Of a DNA stretch of 64,000 nt, positions 12,301-25,700 are shown piece after piece. A program made the translations under genes and the position numbers. The notes beneath the pieces are model-generated. The model ran no database searches. It was not told the origin of the DNA and saw only the letters and a list, made by a program, of their open reading frames with translations. Position 1 is the first letter of the stretch. Each line of letters opens with the position of its first letter. This DNA comes from Pterois miles (taxonomy: Eukaryota > Chordata > Actinopteri > Perciformes > Scorpaenidae): the NCBI GenBank assembly GCA_947000775.1, contig CAMQGK010000299.1, forward strand, positions 18,596,001 through 18,660,000, given 5' to 3'.

Positions 12301-15300
12301 TCACGACATGCTCACAGATCTATAAAGTCCAACTGAACTGCATCTGGCGACCTAACAGGCCCGTTGACATGCCGTCACAAGTCAGATAAAACCCTTTAAA
12401 GAATAATTATATTCCTCTTATTGTTAACAAACCCACGAAAAAGAACAAATTAACACTGAATTGATCCCACAAACACATATATGTATCCAAAGCCTGATAA
12501 AACTATGAAATCAGGGTTCAAATTGCAGAGGGGATTGGGGGGGTCTAACTCCCGAATGAATAATAATTAATAAGAAGTGGCTGTTAATTGAGTAAAATAT
12601 TCTGTCATGATTAATAGAATAATTGTGAACAGTTAATTATGGTTAAATGCAAGTTAATCACACAATTTTAATCTTTTCAAATAATCTTTGTATTTATTCC
12701 CTTTCATTAATTTTCCCTTTTAGTTACTTATGCGTTATTTTTTGTTAATTTTTAAATGTATGTATTAAAATAATATACAATAAATAAATAAAAGGAAAAC
12801 TTAAACAGCAAATTACAACAGAAATATCAATTCATGTCACATTTTATCAATTAATTACTGCTGCTGCATTTATTTTTAATTTAATGAGGTATTTATTTAT
12901 TGAGTCGTGGTGAGAGTCACAGAAGGAAAAGACAAACCAACACATTGCTAGTTTTGGTTGTTTTTCATGGGATTTGTTGACAATAAGGAAACACCGGCTT
13001 CATCCTCTAAATGCAGGTCAAGGATATAGATAGAAAACATAACCAGGACACGCTGACAATGTTGATGGAAACTCAGGTGTTTAATATTCAGTCCAGTTTC
13101 AGCGGATGGTCAGCTCAGGCAAAACAGACGTACTGTGTCACATCTTTCCCTCATGTAATTTTACATTTCACATACAATACTTCAAATGTCGACTAGTCTG
13201 ATTTAGGTCAGCGTGTTCTGTCTGGAAGCTTTGTCCTGGGTTCAATCCTAATTAAAATGAGCGCTCATCACCATCACATCTGCACATCACAATGCACCAT
13301 CCAGGTGGTGGCTAAGAGCACGCACAAAAAAACCAACAACAACAAAACAGCAACATGTGAAGGGATAAAAAACTGGAGCACAGCAGGACCTAAACGGCAG
13401 CAACCGGCTGTGTTTTCTTGCTCTCATCGCCAGAGGACAATGCTGTTTAGAGAAAACACTGTCACGGTTTCTTTTGAGGAGTTCATGAAATCAAACTCTT
13501 TGTTTTTGTGCATTCAAAGAAGAAATAGCTGCAGGTTGATTGTCAGATTTCAGGCTCCCGCCTACACATAAAACCTGCCAAGATCACATTAAAGCTGCAG
13601 CGCCGATTTAATGCAAAACATTCATTGTGCTTTTGAAGCCTTCTAGTGATGCTTTCAGGCATTTTCATAGTGAAACTGATCGACTGTGATATTGACGTTT
13701 AAAATGCTCCACTCATAGGAAACGCTGCTGCATAAATCGAGCGCTTCCTAAGCTAACAGCTGGAGATGCACCATTAATCAGCAGCCGACTGAAGCTGGAC
13801 GGTTTTCAGCAGTCACATATTCATATATCCAAGTTTTCTGCCATTCACACACAAACCGTGTGCAGCTGCCACATGATGGTTTAACGTCGGCGCACAGCAG
13901 CGCAGTTGGTAACGTTTCACACACAAACAACATGTCATTGGTGTGGAAGCTCTTCAGCCGGAGTGAAGACGACTTAAAGCTGAAATACGTCACAACTGTA
14001 CGTCCAAAAGCAACAACCTTAAAACATCTGGAACAATTAACGTAATCAGACTAATCACATTAATGGAGCACATTGTGGTGCAGGCAAACTCTAGTCAGTA
14101 AAAATGAGTTTTGGGCGTTGGCATATTATAACGTTAGCAGGTTTTTTTTAATGAAAGCAAATATTTAAATAAAAATACATTAATTTATTAATCATCTGAA
14201 TTGTTTGTTGTTATGCAGATAACCACTAAAGATGACAATAATGAAGTAAAAGGATAAAGTTAACCATTTGAATGTAGCACAACATGGAAGTGAAAGCAGA
14301 GCTCTTTTTATTGAAATGTGAAACTGCGATAAGAATATTTTGTCCCTAAAATCAATGAACAATCAATAGCAGAATGATTGTGATTATCAATTTGGCCATA
14401 ATCATGCAGCCCTAGACCTCAGGCACATTGTTTTGGAAAAACAGTGTTTTTACTCACTGATATCCAAAAACACATCTCCCGTCTTTCTCAATATTGATCT
14501 GACAGCTATAAATCAAAGAACGTATATTGATTAGACTGACAAACGATTGGCCAGCTAGTTGCATATAAGAGGTAAATGAACAATTCACACAGGGACGCAG
14601 GGTTAACTGGAGACACAATATTTTACATTTCATGGGGACTTTAAGTTAAATGCTATGTAAGGGATAATGCACAGTGAGCCAGTCGGGGTCTTGAATCGAC
14701 CTGAAGGGGTTTATTTCTCAACAGTGACCCGCTAGCTGTATTATTATCCTGCTTATTACACAGCGTTATTATCCCAGATGTATACAACAGTTTTGAAACC
14801 CTGCAAAAATCTGTAATTTTAATCAAGGTCCATTTCAGTTGGTCACCTATTAATGGTGTCATATTAGGATGCACAATTACTGAAATATGAATAATTAAAT
14901 GAACATAATCGATGATGATTAAACATAACAACAACTATAAAGAAATAACAGACTGTAGACTGTCGTGTATGACCATCAGTATGAGTGTTCAACAAAGCCG
15001 TGTATTAAATACACATCAGGATGACATTAAAGCTGCAGCGACTGTTTATTGTAAAACATTCATTGTGCTTTTGTGGCCTTCTAGTGATGCTCTCAGGCAT
15101 TTCATAGCACATTCATAGTGTTTTCTTGTGACCGTAGTGTCAGTTTAAGGCTGCAGGCTCTGAGCCACCAAACCCTGAATCCATATTTACTATAAATAAA
15201 CTTGGAGCAAACTTGCCACACTCATCTTCCACTGCCAACCTCGCCTTCCGTTGTTGGTTTTTGATTATGCCCCATGCTTCGAGGCTCTTCGTGAAAAGCC

Positions 15301-18300
15301 TCATTAACCAGGATACATGCGCACAAACACCACACGCCGTAACGTCTTACCTCCTCGTGAAGTATGGCCTTGCACATGGAGTAGTTCCCCTTCAGCGCCC
15401 ACGTCCCATTTGCAAGACATTTCCTATAAACGTTATCTGCACAGAAAAAGGACAAAGTGGTTTAAAAAAATCACTTCTCATATTGTTTAAGAGAATAATT
15501 CTTGTTTTTTTTGGAAATGTACAAGATGTGAATTTGTGCTGCATTCGTAGCGGCGCTGTGACCTTTTTGGTTGTTGAGACTAATAGGAAGAGATATCATT
15601 AGAGGTAGTCTTACAAGCTGTGAGTTTTCACACGTTTGCTGTCAGGACAGTCTACCACCCTCTGACTAAGCACTGTTACCATTCTTTACATTCAGACCCA
15701 CCAACGACCTGCGGTCAACCTGCACTTTCTAACATTTTACACAAACATGTTGACCCACGTTGTCCTCATGTCAACAGCCTGACGCCAGGACAATGTGGGT
15801 CAGAACCATTTACTTCTGAAGAACCCTTTATTTAAGGGTTAGACTATTACCCTCTGCCGCATGATGGTGCAGTGAGCAAGAGGGTTGCAGGTTTGAATCC
15901 GGATTGGGGCCCTGTGCAGTTTGCATGTTCCCCGTGTTAGTGTGGGTTTTCTCCGGGTTCTCCGGCTTCCTCCCAAAGTCCACAGGTAAGTTAATGACTC
16001 GAAATGTTCTATAAGTGTGAATGTGAGCGTGAAAGGTTGTCTGTCTCTATTTCTAAGAGTGTAGGAAAGATAAGGGAGGTCTGGGAGTTTTTCACATTAA
16101 TGGGAAATTATTGTCAATTTTACTGCAAGCTGTGACACAATTACAGGCATCTTTTCAAAATTTCAATCTCTATCGCCTCGTTTAAATCAAAAGAAAGACA
16201 GACCGGAGCCGAGACAGATTGAACCAGTGCTTATTTTCTATTTAATAAACACCATTTCCGCACATGGCGGGATAATGCAACCACAGTAGCGGGGGGTCGG
16301 CATGAAGGCTCTGACAAATGATGAGTAAAATTAAATTTTTCCATGCAGGCTCGCTCTATCACAGCACACATTTCTTGCCGCATTCACGGGACAGAAATGA
16401 AATAATCTGTAACAAATTTCACATTTGTCATTTCGCATTTACTATTTCTTAAGATGAAGGAAATGAAATCGTCAAAGGGGACACGGTGGAGATGAAATAC
16501 TGCGAACCAGGCAATTTAAAGTTGAAAGGAGAGAAATATTTTAAAGATGATATTTATTTTACATCAGCAGCCGTCTGCAGGTGAGGCTGCTGGATCTCAC
16601 AGCCTGAGAGCTTGAAGTTCGGTTAATTTAAATGAAATTACGATAGTTATGGTGCAGATTCAGAGCAGGTTTGGAGGACTGTCGCATCATCAGAAGAAGC
16701 TTTCTGCCATCAGCAGTGAGAGCACGTACGAAAGCGTCAGACAGTTAATCGCTCGTCCCATAACAATACATTTTTCACCAAGATATATGGACAGATGTGA
16801 CCCTGATCTCAAGGCGGGTCGATTCGGGCCATTAGAAACCTTTTCTGGCGACAGCTTTCAGAACTGGCTGGAGAGTAAAGTAAAGTTTTGCTGAGCAGTC
16901 ACTGCGTCTCTGTGAGAGGAAAGCTGTCAACATCCAAAAATAATGAGTTGCAAGTGCTTGTTTGTGTTTATTTTAGGAGACAGACTCAGGTTAGCCACAT
17001 AGTAAAACTCTACACTGTCTACACTGAAGGGAAGCTGGTTCCAGACTGAGTCCACATCTAAGTGCTCATTAACAGCTGCTTCAGCCACCAAACAACCAAT
17101 ATCTTTATTTTAACTATGGCTTAAGTGTACTGACTTGACTATGACTTGATCCAGACTGACTGGGACTATCATAAAGTGGGCATGTCTGTAAAGGGGAGAC
17201 TGGTGGGGACCCAGAGAACCATTTACATCCACACATCTGGAGGTCAGAGGTCAAGGGACCCCTTTGAAAATGGACATCACAGTTTTTCCTCAGCAAAATT
17301 TAGCTTAAGTTTGGAGCCTTATTACAACCTAAAACCCAAGTTGCGTTACGGTGCTGCATTCACTGTCTCCAGTTCACCGTCAGGAGAGTTACTGTAGCAG
17401 CCACGGTGCTGCATTCACTGTCTCCAGTTCACCGTCAGGAGAGTTACTGTAGCAGCCACGGTGCTGCATTCACTGTCTCCAGTTCACCATCAGGAGAGTT
17501 ACTGTAGCAGCCATGGTGCTGCATTCACTGTCTCCAGTTCACTGTCCGGGAGCGTTAGCGGCCATGGTGCTGTGTTCACTGTCTCCAGTTCACCGTCAGG
17601 AGAGTTACTGTAGCAGCCACAGTGCTGCATTCACTGTCTCCAGTTCACTGTCCGGGAGCGTTAGCGGCCATGGTGCTGCGCTCATTCTCCTTATTTCATC
17701 GTCCGGTAGCATTACCACACATTTACTTTAGTTTAGCACATTGTCAGCTGTGTGTCTGCCCGGATTAACAATCAAGATTGTCTGACAAACAGTGTGTCTG
17801 TTTGTGCTACATTAGCGTTGCCGGTGGCTTCGTGCCCGCTGTAGCTTAACTCCAGCGAGTTTCCGACAGACCGTGTGTGTGTGGTGGAGGTGGGTGTGGG
17901 TTTGATGGTGGCGTTGTAGCTGTAGCAGACAGTGTGTGTACAGTTAATCTGTCTGTGAATAAATGCTACGAGGCTACAAGCTACAACTCCTCAGCTGGAA
18001 GTCCAGAGCCAACTTCCTGTATCTGCGCCGGCTCTCTCTTAAGGTGGACCAGCTTTCCTCCTTAAAGTGACGAGCCGCTCCTCTGAGTTTTTCTCAACTT
18101 TTTAATTAATTATTAATAATTCTTTTAACCGTTTAACCGAGCGTTATTTGGTTGTTAATAATAATAACAATTACTTGGTTTTGTATAGGAATTCTTAACG
18201 GTTTATTATTAAAATCACTACTACATCTTATTTTACAATACTTGATGACATAAAGACACATCACATACTGTAATTCTTCTTACAGTGATCATACGAAACC

Positions 18301-20474
18301 CAGCAGGTGATTGAGTCTTGAAGCGGGTAAAGCATCTCAAAAGTCAACTTATCATTATCATTAATGAGTCCGTTTTTCTGGTTCACTGATTAAAACACAA
18401 CATTTTCAAAGTTCTCCACCTTGGTGATAAACTCTGCTTTAACTAAAACGAGAGACATGAATGAAGCGTATTCACATCAGTTCGTAGATGGCCTGAGATG
18501 GAGGCTGATAACTTTACATACATGTTTTAATAATGAGACATTTTGGAGGAAATGAAATGGGATTGGTAGCCTGAGGGCAGTAATGTGCAATGAGCTGGGT
18601 AAAAATAGCATGTTGACAGTGTAAGGGGACTGTCACCCCCAATCAGGATTACCTCGCTCCTGATATTCCCTGAATCCCAAACGCAGCATCCTAGTGAGCC
18701 TTAAAATCTGTCTGCGGAGAATTACGTCAAAGTCAAAAGTTGTGTAAAGGACTAGACCGTACAGTGTGCACAGGACGAAGTACTTGGATTCTTAATGGAG
18801 AAGATTTAAGAGCACAGTTTTCAATTTCAGCCCAATGAAAGATGGCAGCTCACTATCAGCATTAAACTGCTTTATTTCTCTCCACAAAATCCAATTTCTA
18901 CTATCAGACTTGTGCGTGACTGAATTTAACTGGCAAAAATCTCACATATTTTCACAGAACTCCCATAATATCCTCCTTATATTCCAGTCGAATTTACACA
19001 ACACTGCATGAATGGACAACTTTCCTCTGGGTTCACAGTCATAAGCAATAAAAATCACTTTGTTTAGAGAACACGCTTAAAAAAAAAAAAAACCAAAACA
19101 AAATGCAGTGCAAATTTCTGACAAAATGTGAGACCGCTAAAAAACTGGCAGAGTGAAACATCACAGCAGAGAGGTTTTTATGCAGAGCCAAAAGCTTAAT
19201 GGTATAAATGGTATCGCCGTCACATGAAGCAGCATGACCTTGAAATAAATTCTTTCTGGCTCTAGTCCACAAAGTGATTTATGGCTGCTAAACCTCTTTA
19301 TACGAATATAGACCTTATATATCAAACATTTAATAACAAAGACTGAATGTCATTGAAGATATTTCTTTATGTTACAAGCAAATCGAACAGCCTGGTGATA
19401 ATCCTCTGTGTTTTCATTTATAATCATTATTATTATTTGCATTGTTTGCTGCTCTGAGACGAGGTGAAAGGACTTTTACAGCTGAAGCAAATTAAGGAGG
19501 ATTTAACGCCCAGGCATTGTTTCATTACTCATTAGATATAGCAGTGGTTCGTATTGCTGTTAGGATTAGAGCTGTTTCCATTTGCTACAGCGCTGCAGTA
19601 TGCAAACCTTGAAATATGTGGAAAATGTGTGATGACTGAAACTGGAGGAACGGTTCATCGCGACGGGAAATGTGCTCATTTGACTTTGTTAGTGCGAGTA
19701 AGATGAGATGATTTGCAGAGGTGGAAGAAGTGCTCAAACCTCTTAACAGCAGAGACTTCAGACTTCTGCAGCACGGTGGTGCAGCGGTTAGCACCGTCGC
19801 CTCACAAGAGGGTCACAGGTTCAAATCTGGTACTGCTGTGTTAGCGTGGGTTTTCTCCGGGTGCTCCGGTTTCCTCCCACAGTTTCAAAGACATGCAGGT
19901 TCATCACTGACTCTCCGTAGGTGTGACTGTGAGCATGAATGGTTGTCTGTCTCTGGCGACCTGTCCAGGGTGAACCCCGCCTTCACCCCATGACAGCTGG
20001 GGTCGACTCCAGCTCCATCCCCCCTGCCCACATGGCAGTGGGGGGGTATGTTAGCCAGCAAGTGAGCATTTTATTTTTGAAAATGATCTCAGAAGCAGAA
20101 AAAATGGGCAGTATAAGGATGTGAGCGACTTTGACAAGGACCAAACTGTGATGGCTTGACGACTGGGTCAGAGCATCTCCAGAACTGCAGCTCTGGTGGG
20201 ATGTTCCCGGTCTGTAGTGGTCCAAGGAAGGAAAAACGGTGAACCGGCGACAGGGTCATTGATGCACATGGGGACCGAAGGCTGGCCGTGTTGTCTAATC
20301 AATAGAAGAGCTACAGTAGTTCAAACTGAGAAAGCTGAATAGCTGAAGAAGTTAGATAAGATATTCCTTTATTGGTCCCACAGTGGGGAAATTCACAATT
20401 AAGTAAAGTAAATTAAACAAGTTAATGCTGGTTCTGATAGAAAGGAGTCAGAACATCCAGTGCATCTCAGTTTG

Positions 20475-20546
<72 letters not shown>

Positions 20547-22743
20547 GTAGCTTGTGACCTCCCGCTGATATACAGCAACAACAGTGTAAAGGTTTACGTC
20601 TGTATATATGGAATAGTGGAAGCAGGAGGACACAGCTGGGCTGGGAGGATATTATAGCTTCCTCTGATGTCCAGTAATTATTACGTTTGTTTGACCTGCA
20701 GCAGAGAGAAAGAAAGCGAAGCCATTTCCGACCTCAACACAAAGTGAAGCTGAGGAGATAAATCAGACACCGAGGAATGAGAGCAGCTTAATTATTATAA
20801 TTATTAGCTTAATGATAAAGGACATACACACTGTTTCCCTCCCTTGGACACATTCACACATAATTTCACTAGAATTTTGTGAGCTTTTGATGAACAACTG
20901 TTTGATTTGATTATTGTTTAGTTTCAACACAAAATCACTGAATCGATTTCTTTTTTTTATACTTGTACAGATCGAATTGTTTGAGAATTTTTTTTTTTTT
21001 TTTTAAATCTGCAGCTTAACTGAATTTTGTTTTTAATTCCTGGGTCAGTTTTGGATGAATTGAGCGAGACGGTGCTGTGTTTTCTTCACTTTAACTTTAA
21101 CGACGAAGCATTTCGAATTCAGGACATGGGCGCCACTGTGCCCGCTCTAAGGGCCCAGTGGATGCAGAACATGTTCTGGATATTTCATCACTCGGCAGTC
21201 GAGCCATTTTGGCTTCATGTGCCACTGATCAACTGTCACAGGAATGAACTGGAGTCTCCAACGCTGGATCCAGGTCTCTTTATGCATCCATCCTCAGCCT
21301 AACCAGACCTGGACATTGCCAGAACCGGCCCTCATGATGGTTCTGCCCGGCCCGGGAGGTCTCAGACAAACCACACAATTTTAGTTACGTAGCCCCAAAA
21401 AAAACAGTAAAGAAAACAGCTTTTGTTTTGAAATGCTCGTGTATTGTTAGTTTACTTCTTCCTGTCACACTTGATGTTGATGTAAATTGATGAGAGTAAT
21501 GTTTGAAGTAGCGTCACCTGCTGAGGCGGCACGTCTATAATAAGTCATGGACTGATAAGTATTTTTTCATGGGGGTTGGTGGTAAAGCTGTGTGCTTAGT
21601 TTGCAACCTGATTCTGAAAATATGAATAAAATCAAACATTACATTGTTGTTCATCCAGGATGAAAAAGCAAATTCTTGTCGTATGACATGTTTGATTTTG
21701 ACAGAATTACGCCGACCTGCCGCTGCGTGTGACAGGAGGACAGAGACATACGATATACTGCTAAACTACCTTATAAAAATAGACTCATGCACTTGTATGA
21801 CAGAAGATAAATGCCAAGAATGTCTCATTTCCTCTGATATTGTTTGCTGTCAGTATGCATGAGGGAAATTAAAGTGGATTTAATTCCCAGTCAACACAGC
21901 GGCTGTGGTACTATAGCTGTCAGTTGTTTCCAGAACATGCAAAATGCAAAGCCTGTTTACTTTGAGGTTAAAATACATGAGAGGAAAATATTCACCAGCT
22001 GCGACAGTGATGCTGGTATTGTATTCACCATGTGAGTCATCATGGTGAAATGACACCCACTATAGCAGGATCTACCACAGGGCAGGTTGAGATCAAAATG
22101 AAGGAGTGATCCGAGCAAGAGCACCACGATGAAAATCTCTAAAGCTCATTAGTTATTGACGAGGGCTGTCAAAGTTAATAAGATAATAATGCAGATGCTG
22201 TAGTGGACTCAACAAAATAAGGAATCCACTGGAAGGAGGCGAAATAAAGCTCCAAACCTAAACTGTCATGTCCATTTTCAAAGGGGTCCCTTGACCTCTG
22301 ACCTCCAGATGTGTGAATGTAAATGGGTTCTCTGGGTCCCAACCAGTCTCCCCTTTACAGACATGCCCACTTTATGATAGTCCCAGTCAGTCTGGATCAA
22401 GTCATAGTCAAGTCAGCACAATCATGTTCTGATTTGAGCATATTTTCATGGTATATGCAGTACTTGTGAGGGTTTCTGGACAATATCTGTCATTTGTCAT
22501 TTGTAATTTGAGATTAAAAAGCTGAATGGATTGGCAGCCCTAGTAAGGGATAATGTACAGCGAGCTAGTCATTTCACATCGGGGCCACATCACCCTGAAG
22601 GGATTTATTTCCAAACAATGACCCACCAGCTGTACATTATCCTGCTTATTACACGACTACTTACTTTAGAAATCAATAATTTGACACAAAAATGGTCCGC
22701 CGAGTGTGACATCAGAACTGTGCCCTCAGCAAAGGTCTGCAAA

Positions 22744-22782
<39 letters not shown>

Positions 22783-25700
22783 CAGGCTGAATGAAGATAA
22801 CAGTATTAAATACTTTACAAATCTGCCTTTAAGGTATATTATGAACGGACAAAAAAATGCGATTAATTTGCAATTCATTGCTACTAACTCTGGACAATCA
22901 TGCTATTAAAAATTGCATGCCCTATTATTAACATGCTACAACTTAAACGGAAATGTAAAAACAACTAGAGACTATCTTGTGATGGCATCACACCAGCTGT
23001 GATGCCAAATCAGGCCCCAGTGTAAAGAGGGGGAACCCTTCCCCGCTTCACCCATCTTCATACTCGACCTTCAGCTACACTCCTGTAAAGTTTCATGACT
23101 GCATGTTAAACGGTTGTGATGCTACCGCAATGACAAAATCTGTCGACAGGCAGAAATAGAAACACCTGGCTGAGTACGCTACAGTACAGTAGGTGTATTC
23201 AGGACCACGTTTTACCATGATGACACACACACAGACTCATAAGGCGAAAACAAACAATACCAGCCACTCGCTGTCTCGGCTGGTAATAAATTGTGGTTTT
23301 ACGGGGCGTTACGTGCTGGAACTATTTCTTGGCAAACAACTGAACAACTACTGTACGCAGCTTTGTGAAGTCTTGTACAGAGACGAAATCCACCCAAGTT
23401 TTCATCCAAATTGAGGACGAATTTCCAGGAAAACGGCTACAGAAAATGATTATTAATGTGCGCTTCCTTCCACGACTGTACCACAGGTGCCATTAAATCA
23501 CTGCAGAAGAAGAGGGCGCAATGAGATGCCGTCGTTTAAAGAGCTCCAGTCAGACCTCAAATGAATGAACACCATGTGGAAAACTTGATGTAAATATGAC
23601 CTTTCTGTTTTATTTTGTGTATTAATGTGAGGAAGGCTCCAGTCTCCTCATCGCCCCACACTGATCTGATGTTCTGTGTTTACAGTACAGCCCAGTTCCC
23701 GCTGGATAAAAACCCACTAACACCCACTAACATCTGGCTTTTTGTCTTCAGTGGGAAAATTCACAATCGGTGTTCATTCCAGGACAAATGACTCCGCAGT
23801 AGCCGCTGGTATTTATCGGCTCCGGCTCCGATCGGCAGTGAGGGAAACACGACACCTGGGTCGACATGCTGATTTTTATCCCATTTCTGGTGCATGTTGA
23901 AGTGAATATATAATGAATAAAATCAACAGAGATTTAAACAGTTATTATAATCTATTAACGTACAATCATACAATTAATATGCTCTCCTCAAAGCCACCAG
24001 ACTCCAGTCAGAAAACAGTCATTTTACCTCGCTGAACGTCTTGAAACACACTTCATTAAAACTTGACAGAAACACACTAAAACTCATCAGAACCATTTTT
24101 GTTTGTCTTTCCACTGTTCCAACAATCACTAACTCTGGTTTGGTCAAAATAAAACCTTAATTCACAGAGTTAAAAGTGAAAAGAAACAGCTGTTATATGT
24201 GCTCTTCAAAGCCACCGGACTGCATTGACAGAAACAGTAATTTTACCTCGTTGATCGCTGTAAAAACAAACTTCATTCAAACTTGAATCAAAACACACAA
24301 AACAAAATAAAACTCATCAAAACCATCTGTTAGTCTTTGTCCAATAATCACCACCTCTGGTTTGGTTGAAATACAGTAATCCCTCAATGATTGTTGTAAA
24401 AGGCACTTCATTCAGATAGAAACTATAGAAACAAACTAAAACTCATCAGAACCATCTTTGTTAGTCTTTCCACTAATCTAACTATCACCAACTCTGGTTT
24501 GAGATGAACACAACAGACAAGTCAGCAGTTCACTAGTGTTCGCTGTCAACAGTTCACCGTCAGGAGAGTTACTGCAGCAGCCACGGTGCTGCGTTCACTG
24601 TCTCCAGTTCACCGTCAGGAGAGTTACTGCAGCAGCCACGTTGCTGCGTTCACTGTCTCCAGTTCACCGTCAGGAGAGTTACTGCAGCAGCCACGGTGCT
24701 GCGTTCATGTGTCCAGTTCACCGTCAGGAGAGTTACTGTAGCAGCCACGGTGCTGCGTTCACTGTCTCTAGTTCACCGTCAGGAGAGCTACTGTAGCAGC
24801 CACGGTGCTGCGTTCACTGTCTCCAGTTCACCGTCAGGAGAGCTACTGTAGCAGCCACGGTGTTGTGTTCACTGTCTCCAGTTCACCGTCAGGAGAGCTA
24901 CTGCAGCAGCCACGGTGCTGCGTTCACTGTCTCCGGTTCACCGTCAGGAGAGTTACTGCAGCAGCCACGGTGCTGCGTTCACTGTCTCCGGTTCACCTTC
25001 AGGAGAGTTACTGCAGCAGCCACGTTGCTGCGTTCACTGTCCACAGTTCACCTTCAGGAGAGTTACTGTAGCAGCCGCGGTGCTGCGTTCACTGTCCACA
25101 GTTCACCGTCAGGAGAGTTACTGTAGCAGCCACGGTGCTGCGTTCACTGTCTCCAGTTCACCGTCAGGAGAGCTACTGTAGCAGCCACGGTGCTGCGTTC
25201 ACTGTCTCCAGTTCCCCGTCAGGAGAGTTACTGTAGCAGCCACGGTGCCGCGTTCACTGTCTCCAGTTCACCGTCAGGAGAGTTACTGCAGCAGCCACGG
25301 AGCTGCGTTCACTGTCTCCAGTTCACCGTCAGGAGAGCTACTGTAGCAGCCATGGTGCTGCGTTCACTGTCTCCAGTTCACCATCAGGAGAGTTACTGTA
25401 GCAGCCATGGTGCTGCGTTCATGTGTCCAGTTCACCGTCAGGAGAGTTACTGTAGCAGCCATGGTGCTGCGTTCACAGTCCCCAGTTCACTGTCAGGAGA
25501 GTTACTGTAGCAGCCACGGTGCTGCGTTCACTGTCTCCAGTTCACCGTCAGGAGAGTTACTGTAGCAGCCACGGTGCCGCGTTCACTGTCTCCAGTTCAC
25601 CGTCAGGAGAGTTACTGCAGCAGCCACGGAGCTGCGTTCACTGTCTCCAGTTCACCGTCAGGAGAGCTACTGTAGCAGCCACGGTGCTGCGTTCACTGTC

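Larger units (their letters stand above)
6342..15350 (-). other. crhr1: crhr1 intron 5 (about 9.0 kb)
   Basis: Repeat-dense intron. It holds copies of the AGGGCTGTCA-ended element (6493, 6776, 10628, 11497, 12577), the 20-bp minisatellite (8612-10014), a LINE-type tail (11124-11170), a 20-base A run (about 12175-12195), and the 13.6-kb and 14.7-kb dispersed repeats. The intervals 7240-8560, 10020-10620, 11580-12570 and 12700-13570 hold nothing recognised. The open frames there have no domain or conserved motif. Confidence 0.6.
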
